From the NCBI RefSeq assembly GCF_000721075.1, contig NZ_JOEQ01000012.1, positions 304,176-368,175 on the forward strand: 64,000 nt of DNA, written 5' to 3'. The notes beneath the pieces are model-generated. The model ran no database searches, had not been told where the DNA came from, and saw only the letters and a program-made list of their open reading frames with translations. Source of the stretch: Streptosporangium amethystogenes. Its GTDB lineage: Bacteria; Actinomycetota; Actinomycetes; Streptosporangiales; Streptosporangiaceae. Each line of letters starts with the position of its first letter. Within the stretch, counting starts at the first letter, position 1. A program made the position numbers and the translations under genes. Below are positions 42,649-52,862 of this stretch, piece after piece.

Positions 42649-43542
42649 ATGAAGCTGGAAAAGGAGATCTCCGGCGACGGCCGCTTCGTCAGGCAGCAGA
42701 ACCGGTTCACGACACGGATCGAGGCGGGCGGCGAGCATCCACCGGAGCCCGGCCGCTACCAGATCTACGCCTCCTACGCCTGCCCGTGGGCGCACCGCTC
42801 GCTCATCGTCCGCGAGCTGCTGGGCCTGCGGGAGGTGGTCGGGGTGACGATCGTCGATCCGATCAGGGACGAGAAGGGCTGGCGGATGCCCGGCGGCGAT
42901 CCGGTGACGGGAGTGCGGTACCTCTCCGAGCTCTACCTGTCGACCGATCCCGGCTACCAGGGCCGCTACACGGTGCCCTGCGTCTGGGACATCGCCGCCG
43001 AGCGCCTGGTCACCAACGACTACCCGCAGATCACCCTCACCCTGGAGACGGCCTTCGCGCCGTGGCACGCGGAGGGCGCACCCGACCTCTACCCCGAGGA
43101 ACTGCGCGAGGAGATCGACGCGCTGAACGACGTGATCTTCCACGGCCTCAACAACGGCGTCTACCGGGCCGGGTTCGCCCACTCCCAGGAGGCGTACGAC
43201 GAGGCGGTCGCCGGCGTGTTCGCCACGCTCGACCTGCTGGAGGAGCGCCTGACCGGCCGGCGCCGCCTGCACGGCGACGCGCTCACCGAGAGCGACGTGC
43301 GGCTCTACCCCACGCTCGCCAGGTTCGACGCGGTCTACAACTCGCACTTCAAGTGCTCGGTGCGACGGCTCGTCGACTACCCGGCCCTGTGGGCCTACGC
43401 CCGCGAGCTGTACGCCGTTCCCGCGTTCCGCGACACGACCGACTTCGACCAGATCAAGCGGCACTACTTCGTGACGCAGACGAACGTCAACCCGAGCGGG
43501 ATCGTGCCCCGGGGGCCGGAGATCGACTGGACCGCTCCCTGA
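42649..43542 (+). CDS. Xi-class glutathione transferase / glutathionyl-hydroquinone reductase-like
   Basis: Protein of 297 aa with a thioredoxin-fold N-terminal domain and helical C-terminal domain. The redox motif is YACPWAHRS (Cys at about residue 45), followed by GWRMPGGDPVTGVRYLSELY and TVPCVWD, characteristic of the ECM4/YqjG family, which reduces glutathionyl- or mycothiolyl-hydroquinones. RLYPTLARFDAVYNSHFKC is the conserved C-terminal region. Actinobacteria use mycothiol, so the donor thiol is probably mycothiol (inference). ATG 42649 chosen as the first in-frame start matching family length. Confidence 0.82.
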   Translation: MKLEKEISGDGRFVRQQNRFTTRIEAGGEHPPEPGRYQIYASYACPWAHRSLIVRELLGLREVVGVTIVDPIRDEKGWRMPGGDPVTGVRYLSELYLSTDPGYQGRYTVPCVWDIAAERLVTNDYPQITLTLETAFAPWHAEGAPDLYPEELREEIDALNDVIFHGLNNGVYRAGFAHSQEAYDEAVAGVFATLDLLEERLTGRRRLHGDALTESDVRLYPTLARFDAVYNSHFKCSVRRLVDYPALWAYARELYAVPAFRDTTDFDQIKRHYFVTQTNVNPSGIVPRGPEIDWTAP

Positions 43543-43671
43543 CACGGCCCCTCGGAAGCGCTGAAAGTTTCATCGGGCAAATCGGTCATTCACCCGGTCA
43601 GCGGGCGGCCCCGGAGAGGGGTCGATTGACTGCGGGCGAAACGCACTGGAAACATCGGCGCATCCTCGTAG

Positions 43672-43685
43672 TGGGAGCGCTCCCA
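43672..43685. promoter_or_regulatory. CebR operator TGGGAGCGCTCCCA
   Basis: Perfect 14-bp palindrome identical to the operator of CebR, the LacI-type cellobiose-responsive repressor of cellulase genes in actinomycetes. Two further GCTCCCA half sites follow within 30 bp (43693-43699 and 43705-43711). It lies 61 bp upstream of the GH9 cellulase. Confidence 0.88.
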
Positions 43686-43746
43686 CAAGGACGCTCCCAC
43701 CTGGCGCTCCCACCGCGAGGCGCACCCCCTGCGTAAAGGACCCCCC

Positions 43747-46275
43747 GTGATCAGACCACCTGCCTGGCTCGCTCTCGCCACGGCCGCCGCCCTGGTGACC
43801 CTGACCCCGCTGCCCGCCGCCGCCGACGGCCCCGAACAGATCGTCAACGGCACCTTCGACACCGGCACCGCCCCCTGGTGGAGCACCGGCAACACCGCGT
43901 TGGAGATCGAGGACGGACGGCTCTGCGCGGACATCCCCGGTGGCACCGCCAACCCGTGGGACGTCATCGTCGGCCAGAACGACATCCCCCTGGTCAAGGA
44001 CGAGACGTACGAGTTCTCCTTCTTCGGTGTCGCGACGCCCGGCCGCGTCGCCAGGGCCCTCGTCCAGCTCCCGGTCGACCCCTACACCCAGTACCTGTCG
44101 GCCAACCCCGAGCTGAGCGTGTCGGGCAACGACTACCGCTACACCTTCACCTCACCGGTGGACCTGCCAGGCGCGCAGGTGGCGTTCCAGCTCGGGGGCA
44201 GCGCCACCCCGTGGAGGTTCTGCGTGGACGACGTCTCCCTGAAGGGCGGAGCCGAACCCGACGTCTACCGGCCGGACACCGGACCCCGGGTCCGCGTGAA
44301 CATGGTCGGCTACCTGCCCGCCGGGCCGAAGAGGGCCACGCTCGTCACCAAGGAGACGGAGCCGGTGGGCTGGAAGCTGAGGCGCGGCGGGCAGCTCGTC
44401 GCCCAGGGCGACACCGTCCCGCGCGGCGTCGACGGAAGCTCCGGCCAGAACACGCACTCGATCGACTTCGGCTCGATCACCGCCCCCGGCACCGGCTACA
44501 CGCTGGAGGCCGACGGCGAGACCAGCCGCCCGTTCGACATCGGCGCCGACGTCTACGGCGAGCTCAGGGCCGACGCACTGAAGTTCTACTACACCCAGCG
44601 CAGCGGCATCCCGATCCTCGACACCCTTCGCCCCGGCTACGGCAGGCCCGCCGGGCACGCGGGCGTGGCCCCCAACACCGGTGACGTCGAGGTGCCCTGC
44701 CAGCCGGGCGTCTGCGACTACACGCTGAACGTCAAGGGCGGCTGGTACGACGCGGGCGACCACGGCAAGTACGTCGTCAACGGCGGTATCTCCGTCCACC
44801 AGCTGATGTCCGCCTTCGAGCGCGCCAAGGCCGACGGCATCCACTCCGACGGCGATCTCGACATCCCCGAGAGCGGGAACGGGGTCCCCGACATCCTCGA
44901 CGAGGCCCGCTGGGAGCAGGAGTTCCTGCTCAGCATGCAGGTCCCGGACGGCAGGCCACACGCGGGGATGGCCCACCACAAGATCCACGACGCCGCGTGG
45001 ACGGGCCTGCCGCTGCTGCCCCACCTCGACGCGCAGCGGCGCGAGCTGCACCCGGTCTCCACCGCCGCCACCCTCAACCTGGCCGCCACCGCGGCCCAGG
45101 CGGCCCGGCTCTTCGCCCCGTACGACGCCGCGTTCGCCGCGCGCAACCTCGCCGCCGCCAGGAAGGCCTGGGCCGCGGCCAAGGCCGACCCCGCGCGGTA
45201 CGCCGACGCCTCCGACGGGGTGGGCGGCGGCGCCTACGACGACAACAACGTGACCGACGAGTTCTACTGGGCCGCCGCCGAGCTCTATCTCACCACCGCC
45301 GAGAAGGAGTTCAGGGACTACGTGCTCGCCTCGCCGCACCACACCGGCGACATCTGGCGCGAGCGCGGCTTCGACTGGGGCAACACCGCCCAGCTCGGCC
45401 GCCTGCAGCTGGCCGCGGTGCCCAACGCGCTCCCCGACCGGGCGCGGGTGCGCCAGTCGGTGCTGGAAGGCGCCGACAGGTATCTCGCCGTCCAGCGGGC
45501 CCACCCCTACGGCGTCCCGTACAACCCGTCGACCTACGACTGGGGCTCCAACAACCTGGTGCTCAACAACATGGTCGTGATGGCCGTCGCCCACGACCTC
45601 AGCGGCGAGGCGAAGTATCGCGACGGGGTGCTGGAGGGGCTGGACTACCTCTTCGGGCGCAACGCCCTCAACCAGTCGTACGTGACCGGCTACGGCGAGG
45701 TCGCCGCCAGGAACCAGCACAGCCGCTGGTACGCCCATCAGCTCGACCCGTCCCTGCCCAACCCGCCGCGCGGCACCCTGGCCGGCGGCCCGAACTCCAG
45801 CATTCAGGACCCGGTGGCCCAGGCCAAGCTCAAGGGTTGCGCGCCCCAGTTCTGCTACATCGACGACATCGAGTCGTGGTCCACCAACGAGCTGACCATC
45901 AACTGGAACTCCCCGCTCGCCTGGATCGCCTCCTACCTGGACACCCCCGCCGCCGCCGGGGTGTGCAAGGTGACCTACACCAACCACGGTCAGTGGCCCG
46001 AGGGGTTCAACACCCAGGTCACCGTCACCAACACCGGCAAGAAGGCCATCGACGGCTGGACCCTGACGTGGTCCTTCCTCGGTGGCCAGACCGTCCGGCG
46101 GCACTGGAGCGCCGACATCTCCCAGGACGGCGCGACCGTGACCGCCAGGAACCTCAGCTGGAACAAGACCATCAGACCCGGTGACTCGGTCACCTTCGGC
46201 TTCATCGGTGCCGACGCCCCCGGCCCCAACCCCAAGCCGGAACGCCTTCTCCTCAACGGCACCCTCTGCCGGTGA
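43747..46275 (+). CDS. Secreted GH9 cellulase with CBM4/9 and CBM2 modules
   Basis: Endo- or processive glucanase of 842 aa. Signal peptide 1-26 (cleaved near AAADG), CBM4/9 module (about 28-165, with [15 protein letters not shown] and [10 protein letters not shown]), Ig-like CelD N-terminal domain (about 180-270), GH9 barrel (about 275-735) with [17 protein letters not shown] (nucleophilic-water Asp pair) and [19 protein letters not shown] (catalytic Glu), then a C-terminal CBM2 (about 745-842, [15 protein letters not shown] to NGTLCR) joined almost without a linker. GTG start. Controlled by the CebR operator above, so induced by cellobiose. A perfect hairpin terminator follows. Confidence 0.92.
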   Translation: MIRPPAWLALATAAALVTLTPLPAAADGPEQIVNGTFDTGTAPWWSTGNTALEIEDGRLCADIPGGTANPWDVIVGQNDIPLVKDETYEFSFFGVATPGRVARALVQLPVDPYTQYLSANPELSVSGNDYRYTFTSPVDLPGAQVAFQLGGSATPWRFCVDDVSLKGGAEPDVYRPDTGPRVRVNMVGYLPAGPKRATLVTKETEPVGWKLRRGGQLVAQGDTVPRGVDGSSGQNTHSIDFGSITAPGTGYTLEADGETSRPFDIGADVYGELRADALKFYYTQRSGIPILDTLRPGYGRPAGHAGVAPNTGDVEVPCQPGVCDYTLNVKGGWYDAGDHGKYVVNGGISVHQLMSAFERAKADGIHSDGDLDIPESGNGVPDILDEARWEQEFLLSMQVPDGRPHAGMAHHKIHDAAWTGLPLLPHLDAQRRELHPVSTAATLNLAATAAQAARLFAPYDAAFAARNLAAARKAWAAAKADPARYADASDGVGGGAYDDNNVTDEFYWAAAELYLTTAEKEFRDYVLASPHHTGDIWRERGFDWGNTAQLGRLQLAAVPNALPDRARVRQSVLEGADRYLAVQRAHPYGVPYNPSTYDWGSNNLVLNNMVVMAVAHDLSGEAKYRDGVLEGLDYLFGRNALNQSYVTGYGEVAARNQHSRWYAHQLDPSLPNPPRGTLAGGPNSSIQDPVAQAKLKGCAPQFCYIDDIESWSTNELTINWNSPLAWIASYLDTPAAAGVCKVTYTNHGQWPEGFNTQVTVTNTGKKAIDGWTLTWSFLGGQTVRRHWSADISQDGATVTARNLSWNKTIRPGDSVTFGFIGADAPGPNPKPERLLLNGTLCR

Positions 46276-46282
46276 CCGGCGC

Positions 46283-46311
46283 GGGGTGGCCGTCCCGTGG
46301 ACGGCCACCCC
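46283..46311 (+). terminator. Rho-independent-type terminator after the cellulase
   Basis: Perfect 13-bp stem GGGGTGGCCGTCC / GGACGGCCACCCC with a CGT loop, starting 8 bp after the stop codon and followed by a T-rich GTCCTTCCT. Confidence 0.85.
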
Positions 46312-46353
46312 GTCCTTCCTCGAATCGCCGCGCACACCGCCTAAACTGGGGCC

Positions 46354-47019
46354 GTGATCGAGGACATCTGGGTGGACCCCGCCGTCAGCGCGCTCAGGCC
46401 GGACTTCGCGGTGCTGGTGATAGGGGTGTACGGGCTGCGCAACGGGCCGACGGACGACAGGTCACGGGCCTGGCTGGCGGAGGCCGCGGAGAAGGCGGTG
46501 GCGGCCGACGACGCGAGGGTCGAGGCCTGGCGGGAAACATACCGGGCATTCGGCGCCAAGCCCCAGCGGACCCGGCCCTCGGTGGACGCCCTGGTCAGAC
46601 GGATGCCACCGCCGGAGATCAACCGGGTGGTCGACGCCTACAACGCGATCAGCATCAGGCACGGCCTGCCGATCGGCGGAGAGGACCTGACCCGCTACGA
46701 GGGGACGGCACGGCTGGTGCGCGCGACCGGTGACGAGCCGTTCGAGGTCGTCGAGAGAGGCGAACCGACGATCGACCACCCGGAGGTCGGCGAGGTCGTC
46801 TGGCGTGACGACAGGGGAGTCACCTGCCGCCGGTGGAACTGGCGGCAGTGCGTCCGCACCCGGATCACCGAGGAGACGACGGACGCGCTGTTCCTGCTGG
46901 AGCGACTCGCGCCCCTGTCCATCGAGGAGTTGCGGGCCGCCGGAGACGAACTGGCCGGCCTGCTCGAAGATGTTACCCCGGAGATACGGACAGAATTCCG
47001 ACTGGTCGGATTCGACTGA
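46354..47019 (+). CDS. B3/B4 tRNA-binding domain protein
   Basis: Free-standing B3/B4 domain protein of 221 aa, the fold that in PheRS-beta edits mischarged tRNA. The signature stretch VVDAYNAISIRHGLPIGGED (about 90-109) is followed by VWRDDRGVTCRRWNWRQCVR and a helical end. Single-domain relatives may deacylate or bind tRNA, but function is mostly untested. GTG start. Monocistronic between two hairpin- or palindrome-bearing regions. No operon partner. Confidence 0.68.
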   Translation: MIEDIWVDPAVSALRPDFAVLVIGVYGLRNGPTDDRSRAWLAEAAEKAVAADDARVEAWRETYRAFGAKPQRTRPSVDALVRRMPPPEINRVVDAYNAISIRHGLPIGGEDLTRYEGTARLVRATGDEPFEVVERGEPTIDHPEVGEVVWRDDRGVTCRRWNWRQCVRTRITEETTDALFLLERLAPLSIEELRAAGDELAGLLEDVTPEIRTEFRLVGFD

Positions 47020-47080
47020 CAAGGCCCACCGGATCCAGCTGACCAGCGACTCAGCGGACGAAGCTGCTACCCAGGAGGTG

Positions 47081-47095
47081 ACCGTTTTAAACGGT
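47081..47095. promoter_or_regulatory. Perfect palindrome ACCGTTT-T-AAACGGT upstream of kgd
   Basis: 15-bp perfect palindrome with single-base centre, AT-rich in its core, 119 bp upstream of the kgd start. Operator-like; the regulator is unknown. Confidence 0.5.
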
Positions 47096-47213
47096 TCTGA
47101 GAGGATCGACAAGGAAGCTGCGGCCAGGGTGGCGCAGGTCCGGGCCGAGGCGAGTAGCCTTGGACAGGTTCTCTATCATCAACGCCGATCTGCGGAAGAG
47201 GGCGATTTCCGCC

Positions 47214-50200
47214 GTGTCGTCTGAGTCGTCGCGGACAAACCCGCTGGCAGCCTTTGGTCAGAACGAGTGGCTGGTCGACGAGCTGTACCAGAAATACCTC
47301 CAGGACCCCGAGTCGGTCGACCGGGCCTGGTGGAGCTTCTTTGCCGACTACACCCCTGATACGGGGGCAGGCAGAGTCGCTCCCCCGGGTGCGGCGACCG
47401 CCGCGTCCACTCCTCCGACACCCACCGCTTCCTCGACCCCGGCTACCCCAGCCCCGGCCGCCGCGGCTTCGGCCACCCCGGCCCCAGTGACGACGACCCC
47501 AGCGCCGGCGGCCAAGGCCGCCCCGGCGGACCGATCCAAGCAGGAGACGCAGTTGCCCGCCGGTGCCGAGGAAGTTCGACTACGCGGCGCGGCCGCGAGG
47601 ACTGCCGCCAACATGGAGGCCAGCCTTGTGGTCCCGACGGCGACCAGCGTGCGCGCGGTCCCGGCGAAGCTGCTGATCGACAACCGGATCGTGATCAACA
47701 ACCACCTGTCGCGCGGTCGCGGCGGCAAGGTGTCGTTCACCCATCTCATCGGCTACGCGGTGATCAAGGCCCTCAAGGTCCTGCCGGAGATGAACCACTC
47801 CTACGCCGAGGTCGACGGCAAGCCGGCGCTGGTCAAGCCCGAGCACGTCAACCTGGGCCTGGCCATCGACGTCGCCAAGAGCGACGGCACCCGTCAGCTC
47901 CTGGTCCCGTCGATCAAGGCGACCGAGCAGATGGACTTCCGCCAGTTCTGGGTCGCCTACGAGGACGTGGTGCGCAAGGCCAGGGCAGGCAAGCTGGGGG
48001 TCGACGACTTCGCCGGCACCACGATCTCGCTGACCAACCCGGGCACCATCGGCACCGTGCACTCGGTGCCGCGCCTGATGCCGGGGCAGGGCACGATCAT
48101 CGGCGTCGGCGCGATGGAGTACCCCGCGGAGTACCAGGGCGCCTCCCCCGACACGCTCTCCCGCCTCGCGGTGAGCAAGGTCATGACGCTCACCAGCACC
48201 TACGACCACCGGATCATCCAGGGTGCCCAGTCCGGCGACTTCCTGCGGCAGGTCCACCGGTTGCTGCTGGGCGAGAACGGCTTCTACGACGAGATCTTCG
48301 AGGCCCTCCGGATCCCGTACGAGCCGATCCGCTGGGTCCAGGACATCTCCACCACGCACGACGACGATGTGGCGAAGTCCGCGCGGGTCATAGAGCTGAT
48401 CCACGCCTTCCGGGTCCGCGGCCACCTGATGGCGGACACCGACCCGCTGGAGTACAAGCAGCGCAAGCACCCCGACCTCGACATCAAGTCGCACGGTCTG
48501 ACCCTCTGGGACCTGGAGCGCGAGTTCGCCACCGGCGGCTTCGGCGGCCGGCCCCTGATGAAGCTGCGCGACATTCTCGGCGTGCTGCGTGACTCCTACT
48601 GCCGAACCATCGGCGTGGAGTACATGCACATGCAGAACCCCGAGGAGCGGGCCTGGATCCAGGCGCGCGTCGAGCGGCCGCACGCCAAGCCCGACCGCAC
48701 CGAGCAGCTGCGGGTCCTGGAGCGGCTGAACACCGCCGAGGCGTTCGAGACGTTCCTGCAGACGAAGTTCGTGGGGCAGAAGCGCTTCTCGCTGGAGGGC
48801 GGCGAGTCGCTGATCCCGCTGCTCGACTCGGTGCTGAGCGCCGCGGCCGAGGAGCGGCTCGACGAGGCCGTGGTCGGCATGGCCCACCGCGGTCGCCTCA
48901 ACGTGCTGGCCAATATCGTCGGCAAGTCGTACGGGCAGATCTTCGGCGAGTTCGAGGGCAACATCGACCCGCGCAGCGCCCACGGCTCCGGTGACGTGAA
49001 GTACCACCTGGGTGCCAGCGGCGACTTCGTCTCGCCCGACGGTTCCAAGCTCAGGACCTCGGTCGTGGCCAACCCCTCCCACCTGGAGACGGTCGACCCG
49101 GTCCTGGAGGGCGTGGTCCGCGCCAAGCAGGACCTCCTGGAGCGCGGCGAGGAGGGCTTCACCGTCCTGCCCGTGCTCGTCCACGGCGACGCGGCCTTCG
49201 CGGGCCAGGGCGTGGTGGCCGAGACCCTCAACCTGTCGCAGCTGCGCGGCTACCGCACCGGCGGCACCGTGCACATCGTGGTCAACAACCAGGTCGGCTT
49301 CACCACCAGCCCGGCCAGCTCGCGTTCCAGCGTGTACGCCACCGACGTGGCCCGGATGATCCAGGCCCCGATCTTCCACGTCAACGGCGACGACCCCGAG
49401 GCCGTGGTCCGGGTCGGCCGCCTGGCCTTCGAGTACCGCCAGGTGTTCCGCAAGGACGTCGTGATCGACCTGATCTGCTACCGGCGTCGCGGCCACAACG
49501 AGATGGACAACCCGGGCTTCACCCAGCCGCTGATGTACGACCTGATCGACGCCAAGCGCTCCACCCGCAAGCTCTACACCGAGGCGCTGATCGGCCGGGG
49601 CGACATCACGGTCGAGGAGGCCGAGGGCGCGCTCCGCGACTACCAGGCCAAGCTGGAGAACGCCTTCGCCGAGACCCGCGCGGCGGCCAACGCGTCGACG
49701 GCCGAGTTCTCCCGCCCGGTCGACATGGAGACCATCCCCTGGTCCCACGAGGACGTCGAGACGGCCATCTCCGAGGAGACCGTCAAGCGGATCGTGGAGA
49801 CCCAGCTCAACATGCCCGAGGGCTTCACCGTCCACCCGCGCCTGCTGCCGGTGCTGCAGCGTCGCGGGCAGATGGTCACCGAGGAGCGCATCGACTGGGG
49901 CATGGGCGAGACCCTGGCGTTCGGATCGCTGCTGATCGACGGTCACCCGGTCCGCCTCGTCGGCCAGGACTCCCGGCGCGGCACGTTCACCCAGCGGCAC
50001 GCCGTGCTGGTCGACCGGGTCACCGGCGAGGAGCACACCCCGCTCAAGGCGTTCAACCAGGGCACCACGAAGTTCTACATCTACGACTCCCTGCTGAGCG
50101 AGTACGCCGCGCTCGGCTTCGAGTACGGCTACAGCGTGGAGCGGCCCGAGGCGCTGGTCGCCTGGGAGGCGCAGTTCGGCGACTTCGTCAACGGCGCTCA

Positions 50201-50918
50201 GTCGATCATCGACGAGTACCTCACCTCGGGTGAGCAGAAGTGGGGCCAGCGTTCCGGCGTCACCCTGCTGCTGCCGCACGGCTATGAGGGACAGGGCCCC
50301 GACCACTCCTCGGCCCGCATCGAGCGCTTCCTGCAGATGTGCGCCCAGGACAACATGACCGTCGCGCAGCCCACGGTGCCGTCCAACTACTTCCACCTGT
50401 TGCGCTGGCAGACGCTGTCGAACCGGCACCGCCCGCTGGTGGTGTTCACGCCCAAGTCGCTGCTGCGGCACAAGGCGGCGATCTCGTCGGTCAGCGAGTT
50501 CACCTCGGGGTCGTTCCAGCCGGTGCTCGGCGACATCACCGTCGCCCCGGCCGGCGTCCGCAAGGTCGTGCTGGTCTCCGGCAAGCTCTACTACGACCTG
50601 GCGGCGGCCCGCGACAAGCAGGGCCGCAACGACGTGGCGATCGTCCGCCTTGAGCGGCTCTACCCGTTCCCCGGCAACCCGCTGGAGATCGAGCTGAGCC
50701 GTTACTCCGCCGACGTCGAGCTGGTGTGGGCGCAGGACGAGCCGCTCAACATGGGCCCGTGGCCGTTCCTGGCGCTCAAGATGGCCGAGAACCCGGGCGT
50801 CTTCGGCGGCCGTACGATCAAGCGGGTCTCCCGCAAGGCCAACTCCTCCCCGGCGACCGGCTCGCACTCGGCCCACGAGGCCGAGCTGCAGCAGATGCTG
50901 GGCGAGGTCTTCGCCTAA
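47214..50918 (+). CDS. kgd: Multifunctional 2-oxoglutarate decarboxylase/dehydrogenase E1-E2 (Kgd)
   Basis: TCA-cycle enzyme of 1234 aa that decarboxylates 2-oxoglutarate and, with lipoamide dehydrogenase and an acyltransferase partner, makes succinyl-CoA. Order: short N-terminus with [17 protein letters not shown], a Pro/Ala/Thr-rich linker, an E2-like acyltransferase domain ([31 protein letters not shown] with the catalytic His), then the E1 ThDP domains ([73 protein letters not shown]). No lipoyl domain, as in actinobacterial Kgd. GTG 47214 chosen because the protein then begins like Streptomyces and mycobacterial Kgd; a TTG 18 codons upstream is possible. Probably controlled by the FHA protein GarA/OdhI in other species. 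Confidence 0.93.
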   Translation: MSSESSRTNPLAAFGQNEWLVDELYQKYLQDPESVDRAWWSFFADYTPDTGAGRVAPPGAATAASTPPTPTASSTPATPAPAAAASATPAPVTTTPAPAAKAAPADRSKQETQLPAGAEEVRLRGAAARTAANMEASLVVPTATSVRAVPAKLLIDNRIVINNHLSRGRGGKVSFTHLIGYAVIKALKVLPEMNHSYAEVDGKPALVKPEHVNLGLAIDVAKSDGTRQLLVPSIKATEQMDFRQFWVAYEDVVRKARAGKLGVDDFAGTTISLTNPGTIGTVHSVPRLMPGQGTIIGVGAMEYPAEYQGASPDTLSRLAVSKVMTLTSTYDHRIIQGAQSGDFLRQVHRLLLGENGFYDEIFEALRIPYEPIRWVQDISTTHDDDVAKSARVIELIHAFRVRGHLMADTDPLEYKQRKHPDLDIKSHGLTLWDLEREFATGGFGGRPLMKLRDILGVLRDSYCRTIGVEYMHMQNPEERAWIQARVERPHAKPDRTEQLRVLERLNTAEAFETFLQTKFVGQKRFSLEGGESLIPLLDSVLSAAAEERLDEAVVGMAHRGRLNVLANIVGKSYGQIFGEFEGNIDPRSAHGSGDVKYHLGASGDFVSPDGSKLRTSVVANPSHLETVDPVLEGVVRAKQDLLERGEEGFTVLPVLVHGDAAFAGQGVVAETLNLSQLRGYRTGGTVHIVVNNQVGFTTSPASSRSSVYATDVARMIQAPIFHVNGDDPEAVVRVGRLAFEYRQVFRKDVVIDLICYRRRGHNEMDNPGFTQPLMYDLIDAKRSTRKLYTEALIGRGDITVEEAEGALRDYQAKLENAFAETRAAANASTAEFSRPVDMETIPWSHEDVETAISEETVKRIVETQLNMPEGFTVHPRLLPVLQRRGQMVTEERIDWGMGETLAFGSLLIDGHPVRLVGQDSRRGTFTQRHAVLVDRVTGEEHTPLKAFNQGTTKFYIYDSLLSEYAALGFEYGYSVERPEALVAWEAQFGDFVNGAQSIIDEYLTSGEQKWGQRSGVTLLLPHGYEGQGPDHSSARIERFLQMCAQDNMTVAQPTVPSNYFHLLRWQTLSNRHRPLVVFTPKSLLRHKAAISSVSEFTSGSFQPVLGDITVAPAGVRKVVLVSGKLYYDLAAARDKQGRNDVAIVRLERLYPFPGNPLEIELSRYSADVELVWAQDEPLNMGPWPFLALKMAENPGVFGGRTIKRVSRKANSSPATGSHSAHEAELQQMLGEVFA

Positions 50919-50964
50919 AGGGAAGGGATCGCCGACCGGCGGTCCGCAGTGCAGGCGTCACCAC

Positions 50965-51000
50965 GGAAGTCCCCCGCAGGAACCCCTGCGGGGGACTTCC
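50965..51000 (+). terminator. Very strong hairpin after kgd
   Basis: Perfect 16-bp stem GGAAGTCCCCCGCAGG / CCTGCGGGGGACTTCC with AACC loop, 46 bp after the kgd stop. No T run follows. Confidence 0.85.
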
Positions 51001-51032
51001 CCGTTATGGCAAGTGTCACCACGAGGAGAACG

Positions 51033-51209
51033 ATGTACTTCACCGATCGGGGCATCGAGGAGCTCGTCGAGCGTCGTGGCCAGGAGGAGGTCACCATCGG
51101 GTGGCTGGCCGAGCGGCTGCGTGAGTTCGTCGATCTGAACCCCGACTTCGAGACTCCGGTGGAACGGCTGGCCACCTGGCTGGCCCGGCTGGACGACGAG
51201 GACGACTGA
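51033..51209 (+). CDS. Small conserved protein, DUF6104
   Basis: Protein of 58 aa, acidic, beginning MYFTDRGIEELVERRG and ending ATWLARLDDEDD, nearly identical to what I recall of the Streptomyces DUF6104 family. No known function. ATG 51033 with GAGGAG 5 bases upstream; the frame extends upstream through the terminator hairpin but that part is not conserved-looking. It sits downstream of kgd in actinomycetes as I recall. Only 33 bp after the kgd terminator, so it may rely on readthrough or a promoter inside that gap. Confidence 0.82.
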   Translation: MYFTDRGIEELVERRGQEEVTIGWLAERLREFVDLNPDFETPVERLATWLARLDDEDD

Positions 51210-51213
51210 AATA

Positions 51214-51254
51214 ACGCGATATATCTTGACCTCCCGACTGACGCGACATATCGT
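51214..51254 (+). promoter_or_regulatory. Promoter with overlapping direct repeats, probable PadR operator
   Basis: TTGACC (51226-51231), 17-bp spacer, TATCGT (51249-51254) form a good vegetative-type promoter. The repeats ACGCGATATATC (51214-51225) and ACGCGACATATC (51241-51252), 27 bp apart and with one difference, flank it and cover the -10. This fits autorepression by the PadR protein encoded at the end of the operon. Confidence 0.65.
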
Positions 51255-51278
51255 GTCACATACAAGGAGGTCACGAAC

Positions 51279-52076
51279 ATGCGGCAGTGGACGATCGAGA
51301 AACCAGAGCAGCTCACCTTCGAGTCCGTGAAAAAGCTGAACGTACGCATCGTGGCGGGCAGGCTGGCGGTGCTGGCCGGCGACGGCCCCGCCACGCTTGA
51401 GGTCACCGAGGTGGACACCACACCGCTGCTCGTCACCCACGACGACGACGGCACGCTCACCGTCACCTACAAGGACCTGACCTGGGACGGCCTGCTGGGC
51501 TGGCTGCGCCCGGGGCGACGCCGGGCGACGCTGACACTGACCGCGCCCAAGGACTGCCCGATCAACGTGGGGGTGGTCTCCGCCTCCGCGGTCGTCTCCG
51601 GATTCGAGGACCGCACCTCGGTCAGGGGCGTCTCGGGTGACATCGTGCTCGACGGGGTGAGCGGGGAGATCAACGCCGACACCGTCTCCGGCGACGTGGA
51701 GAGCCGCGACCTGGTCGGTGACCTGTCGTTCAAGAGCGTCTCCGGCGAGCTGACCGTGGCGCAGGGCACCCCCCGGCGTCTCAGCGTCACCACCGTCTCC
51801 GGCCGGATCACCGCCGACCTGGAGCTCCCGCCGACCGGTCACGTGACGCTGAACAGTGTCACCGGCGACATCGTGCTCAGGCTCCCGCACGCCGTGGACG
51901 CCGATGTCAAGATCCGCTCCACCTCGGGCAGGCTCGACACCGCCTTCTCCGAACTCCACCACTCCGCCCAGACCGGCACGAGGTCGCTGACCGGCCGGAT
52001 CGGCGGCGGCATGGCCTCCCTGACGGCGCACACCGTCTCCGCCGATGTCACCCTGCTGAAGGGAGCCCAAGCATGA
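51279..52076 (+). CDS. DUF4097-family beta-strand repeat protein
   Basis: Cytoplasmic or surface protein of 265 aa with DUF4097 repeats: alternating units such as VSGDIVLDGVSGEINADTVS, VSGELTV, VSGRITADL and VTGDIVLRL forming a right-handed beta-helix-like fold. No signal peptide or membrane segment. ATG with AAGGAGG upstream. Overlaps the PadR gene start by 4 bp. DUF4097-PadR pairs are common in actinobacteria and may respond to envelope or antibiotic stress, but the molecular role is unknown. Confidence 0.8.
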   Translation: MRQWTIEKPEQLTFESVKKLNVRIVAGRLAVLAGDGPATLEVTEVDTTPLLVTHDDDGTLTVTYKDLTWDGLLGWLRPGRRRATLTLTAPKDCPINVGVVSASAVVSGFEDRTSVRGVSGDIVLDGVSGEINADTVSGDVESRDLVGDLSFKSVSGELTVAQGTPRRLSVTTVSGRITADLELPPTGHVTLNSVTGDIVLRLPHAVDADVKIRSTSGRLDTAFSELHHSAQTGTRSLTGRIGGGMASLTAHTVSADVTLLKGAQA

Positions 52077-52783
52077 GCCCGGTTTTCGGTCATGGAAGGC
52101 TCCGGCTCTATCTCCTGAAGCTGTTGGAAGAGAGCCCCCGCCACGGTTACGAGGTGATCCGGCTGCTCCAGGATCGCTTCCTCGGCGTCTACTCCCCCTC
52201 GCCCGGCACGATCTACCCGCGCCTGGCCCGCCTGGAGGAGGAGGGGCTGGTCACCCACGAGGTCGTGAACGGCAAGAAGGTCTTCACGATCAGCGACCGG
52301 GGCCGCGCCGAGCTCAACGACCGCCTCGACGAGCTCGCCGATCTGGAGCAGGAGATCTCCGACTCGGTCCGCGACATCGCCCGCGAGGTCAAGGAGGACG
52401 TGCGCGACACCGTGAAGTCGCTGCGCGAGGAGCTCACCCAGATGGCGCGTGACGTACGCCAGGGCGCCAGGCACGAGGAGAAGGAGGCCAAGCAGGACCA
52501 GCGCAGGGCCTGGCGCGAGCAGAAGACGGAGTGGCAGCGCCAGAAGCACGAGTGGCAGCGCCAGACCGGCGAGTGGAAGGACGACTGGAAGCGGATCTGG
52601 GCCGCCGGCTTCACCGGCGAGAGGTCAGGCGCCGGCGACGCCCGGCTCGGGCAGATGCTGGCCGAGTTCGCCGAGGAGGTCCACCGGGACGCGTCGAACG
52701 CGCAGGTCACCGAGGAGACCCTGGCCACCGCGCAGGACGCCCTGTACGACGCCGCCCGCCGCATCCGCGAAGCGCTCCGGTGA
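52073..52783 (+). CDS. PadR-family regulator with long coiled coil
   Basis: Transcriptional regulator of 236 aa. The PadR winged helix (residues 1-80) has LYLLKLLEESPRHGYEVIRL, SPSPGTIYPRLARLEEEGLV and VFTISDRGRAEL. Instead of the usual short dimerisation helix it carries a long charged coiled coil (about 85-185), with the tandem WRQK/EWQRQKHEWQRQTGEW pattern at about 145-165, and a final helical part. Co-translated with the DUF4097 gene; likely represses its own operon through the repeats at 51214-51252. Confidence 0.85.
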   Translation: MSPVFGHGRLRLYLLKLLEESPRHGYEVIRLLQDRFLGVYSPSPGTIYPRLARLEEEGLVTHEVVNGKKVFTISDRGRAELNDRLDELADLEQEISDSVRDIAREVKEDVRDTVKSLREELTQMARDVRQGARHEEKEAKQDQRRAWREQKTEWQRQKHEWQRQTGEWKDDWKRIWAAGFTGERSGAGDARLGQMLAEFAEEVHRDASNAQVTEETLATAQDALYDAARRIREALR

Positions 52784-52804
52784 CCATCCGTCTTCCCGCC
52801 GACG

Positions 52805-52839
52805 GCCGGTCCGCGCCCCCGCGACGCGCACGGACCGGC
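52805..52839. terminator. Hairpin between convergent padR and mpaB-like genes
   Basis: Arms GCCGGTCCG and CGGACCGGC, 9 bp perfect, loop of 17 bases. Placed between converging genes, so probably bidirectional. Confidence 0.55.
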
Positions 52840-52862
52840 GGCACGGGACCGGCGGCCTTTTC

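Noticed and set aside
44152..46335. Minus-strand frame of over 700 codons opposite the GH9 cellulase
   Set aside because: The product has no recognisable domain, whereas the plus strand encodes complete CBM, GH9 and CBM2 modules.
47580..50876. Open frame of over 1000 codons on the minus strand opposite kgd
   Set aside because: Antisense of a highly conserved gene in high-GC DNA; its translation is Val/Leu/Arg/Gly-rich with no motif and it lacks a ribosome-binding site.
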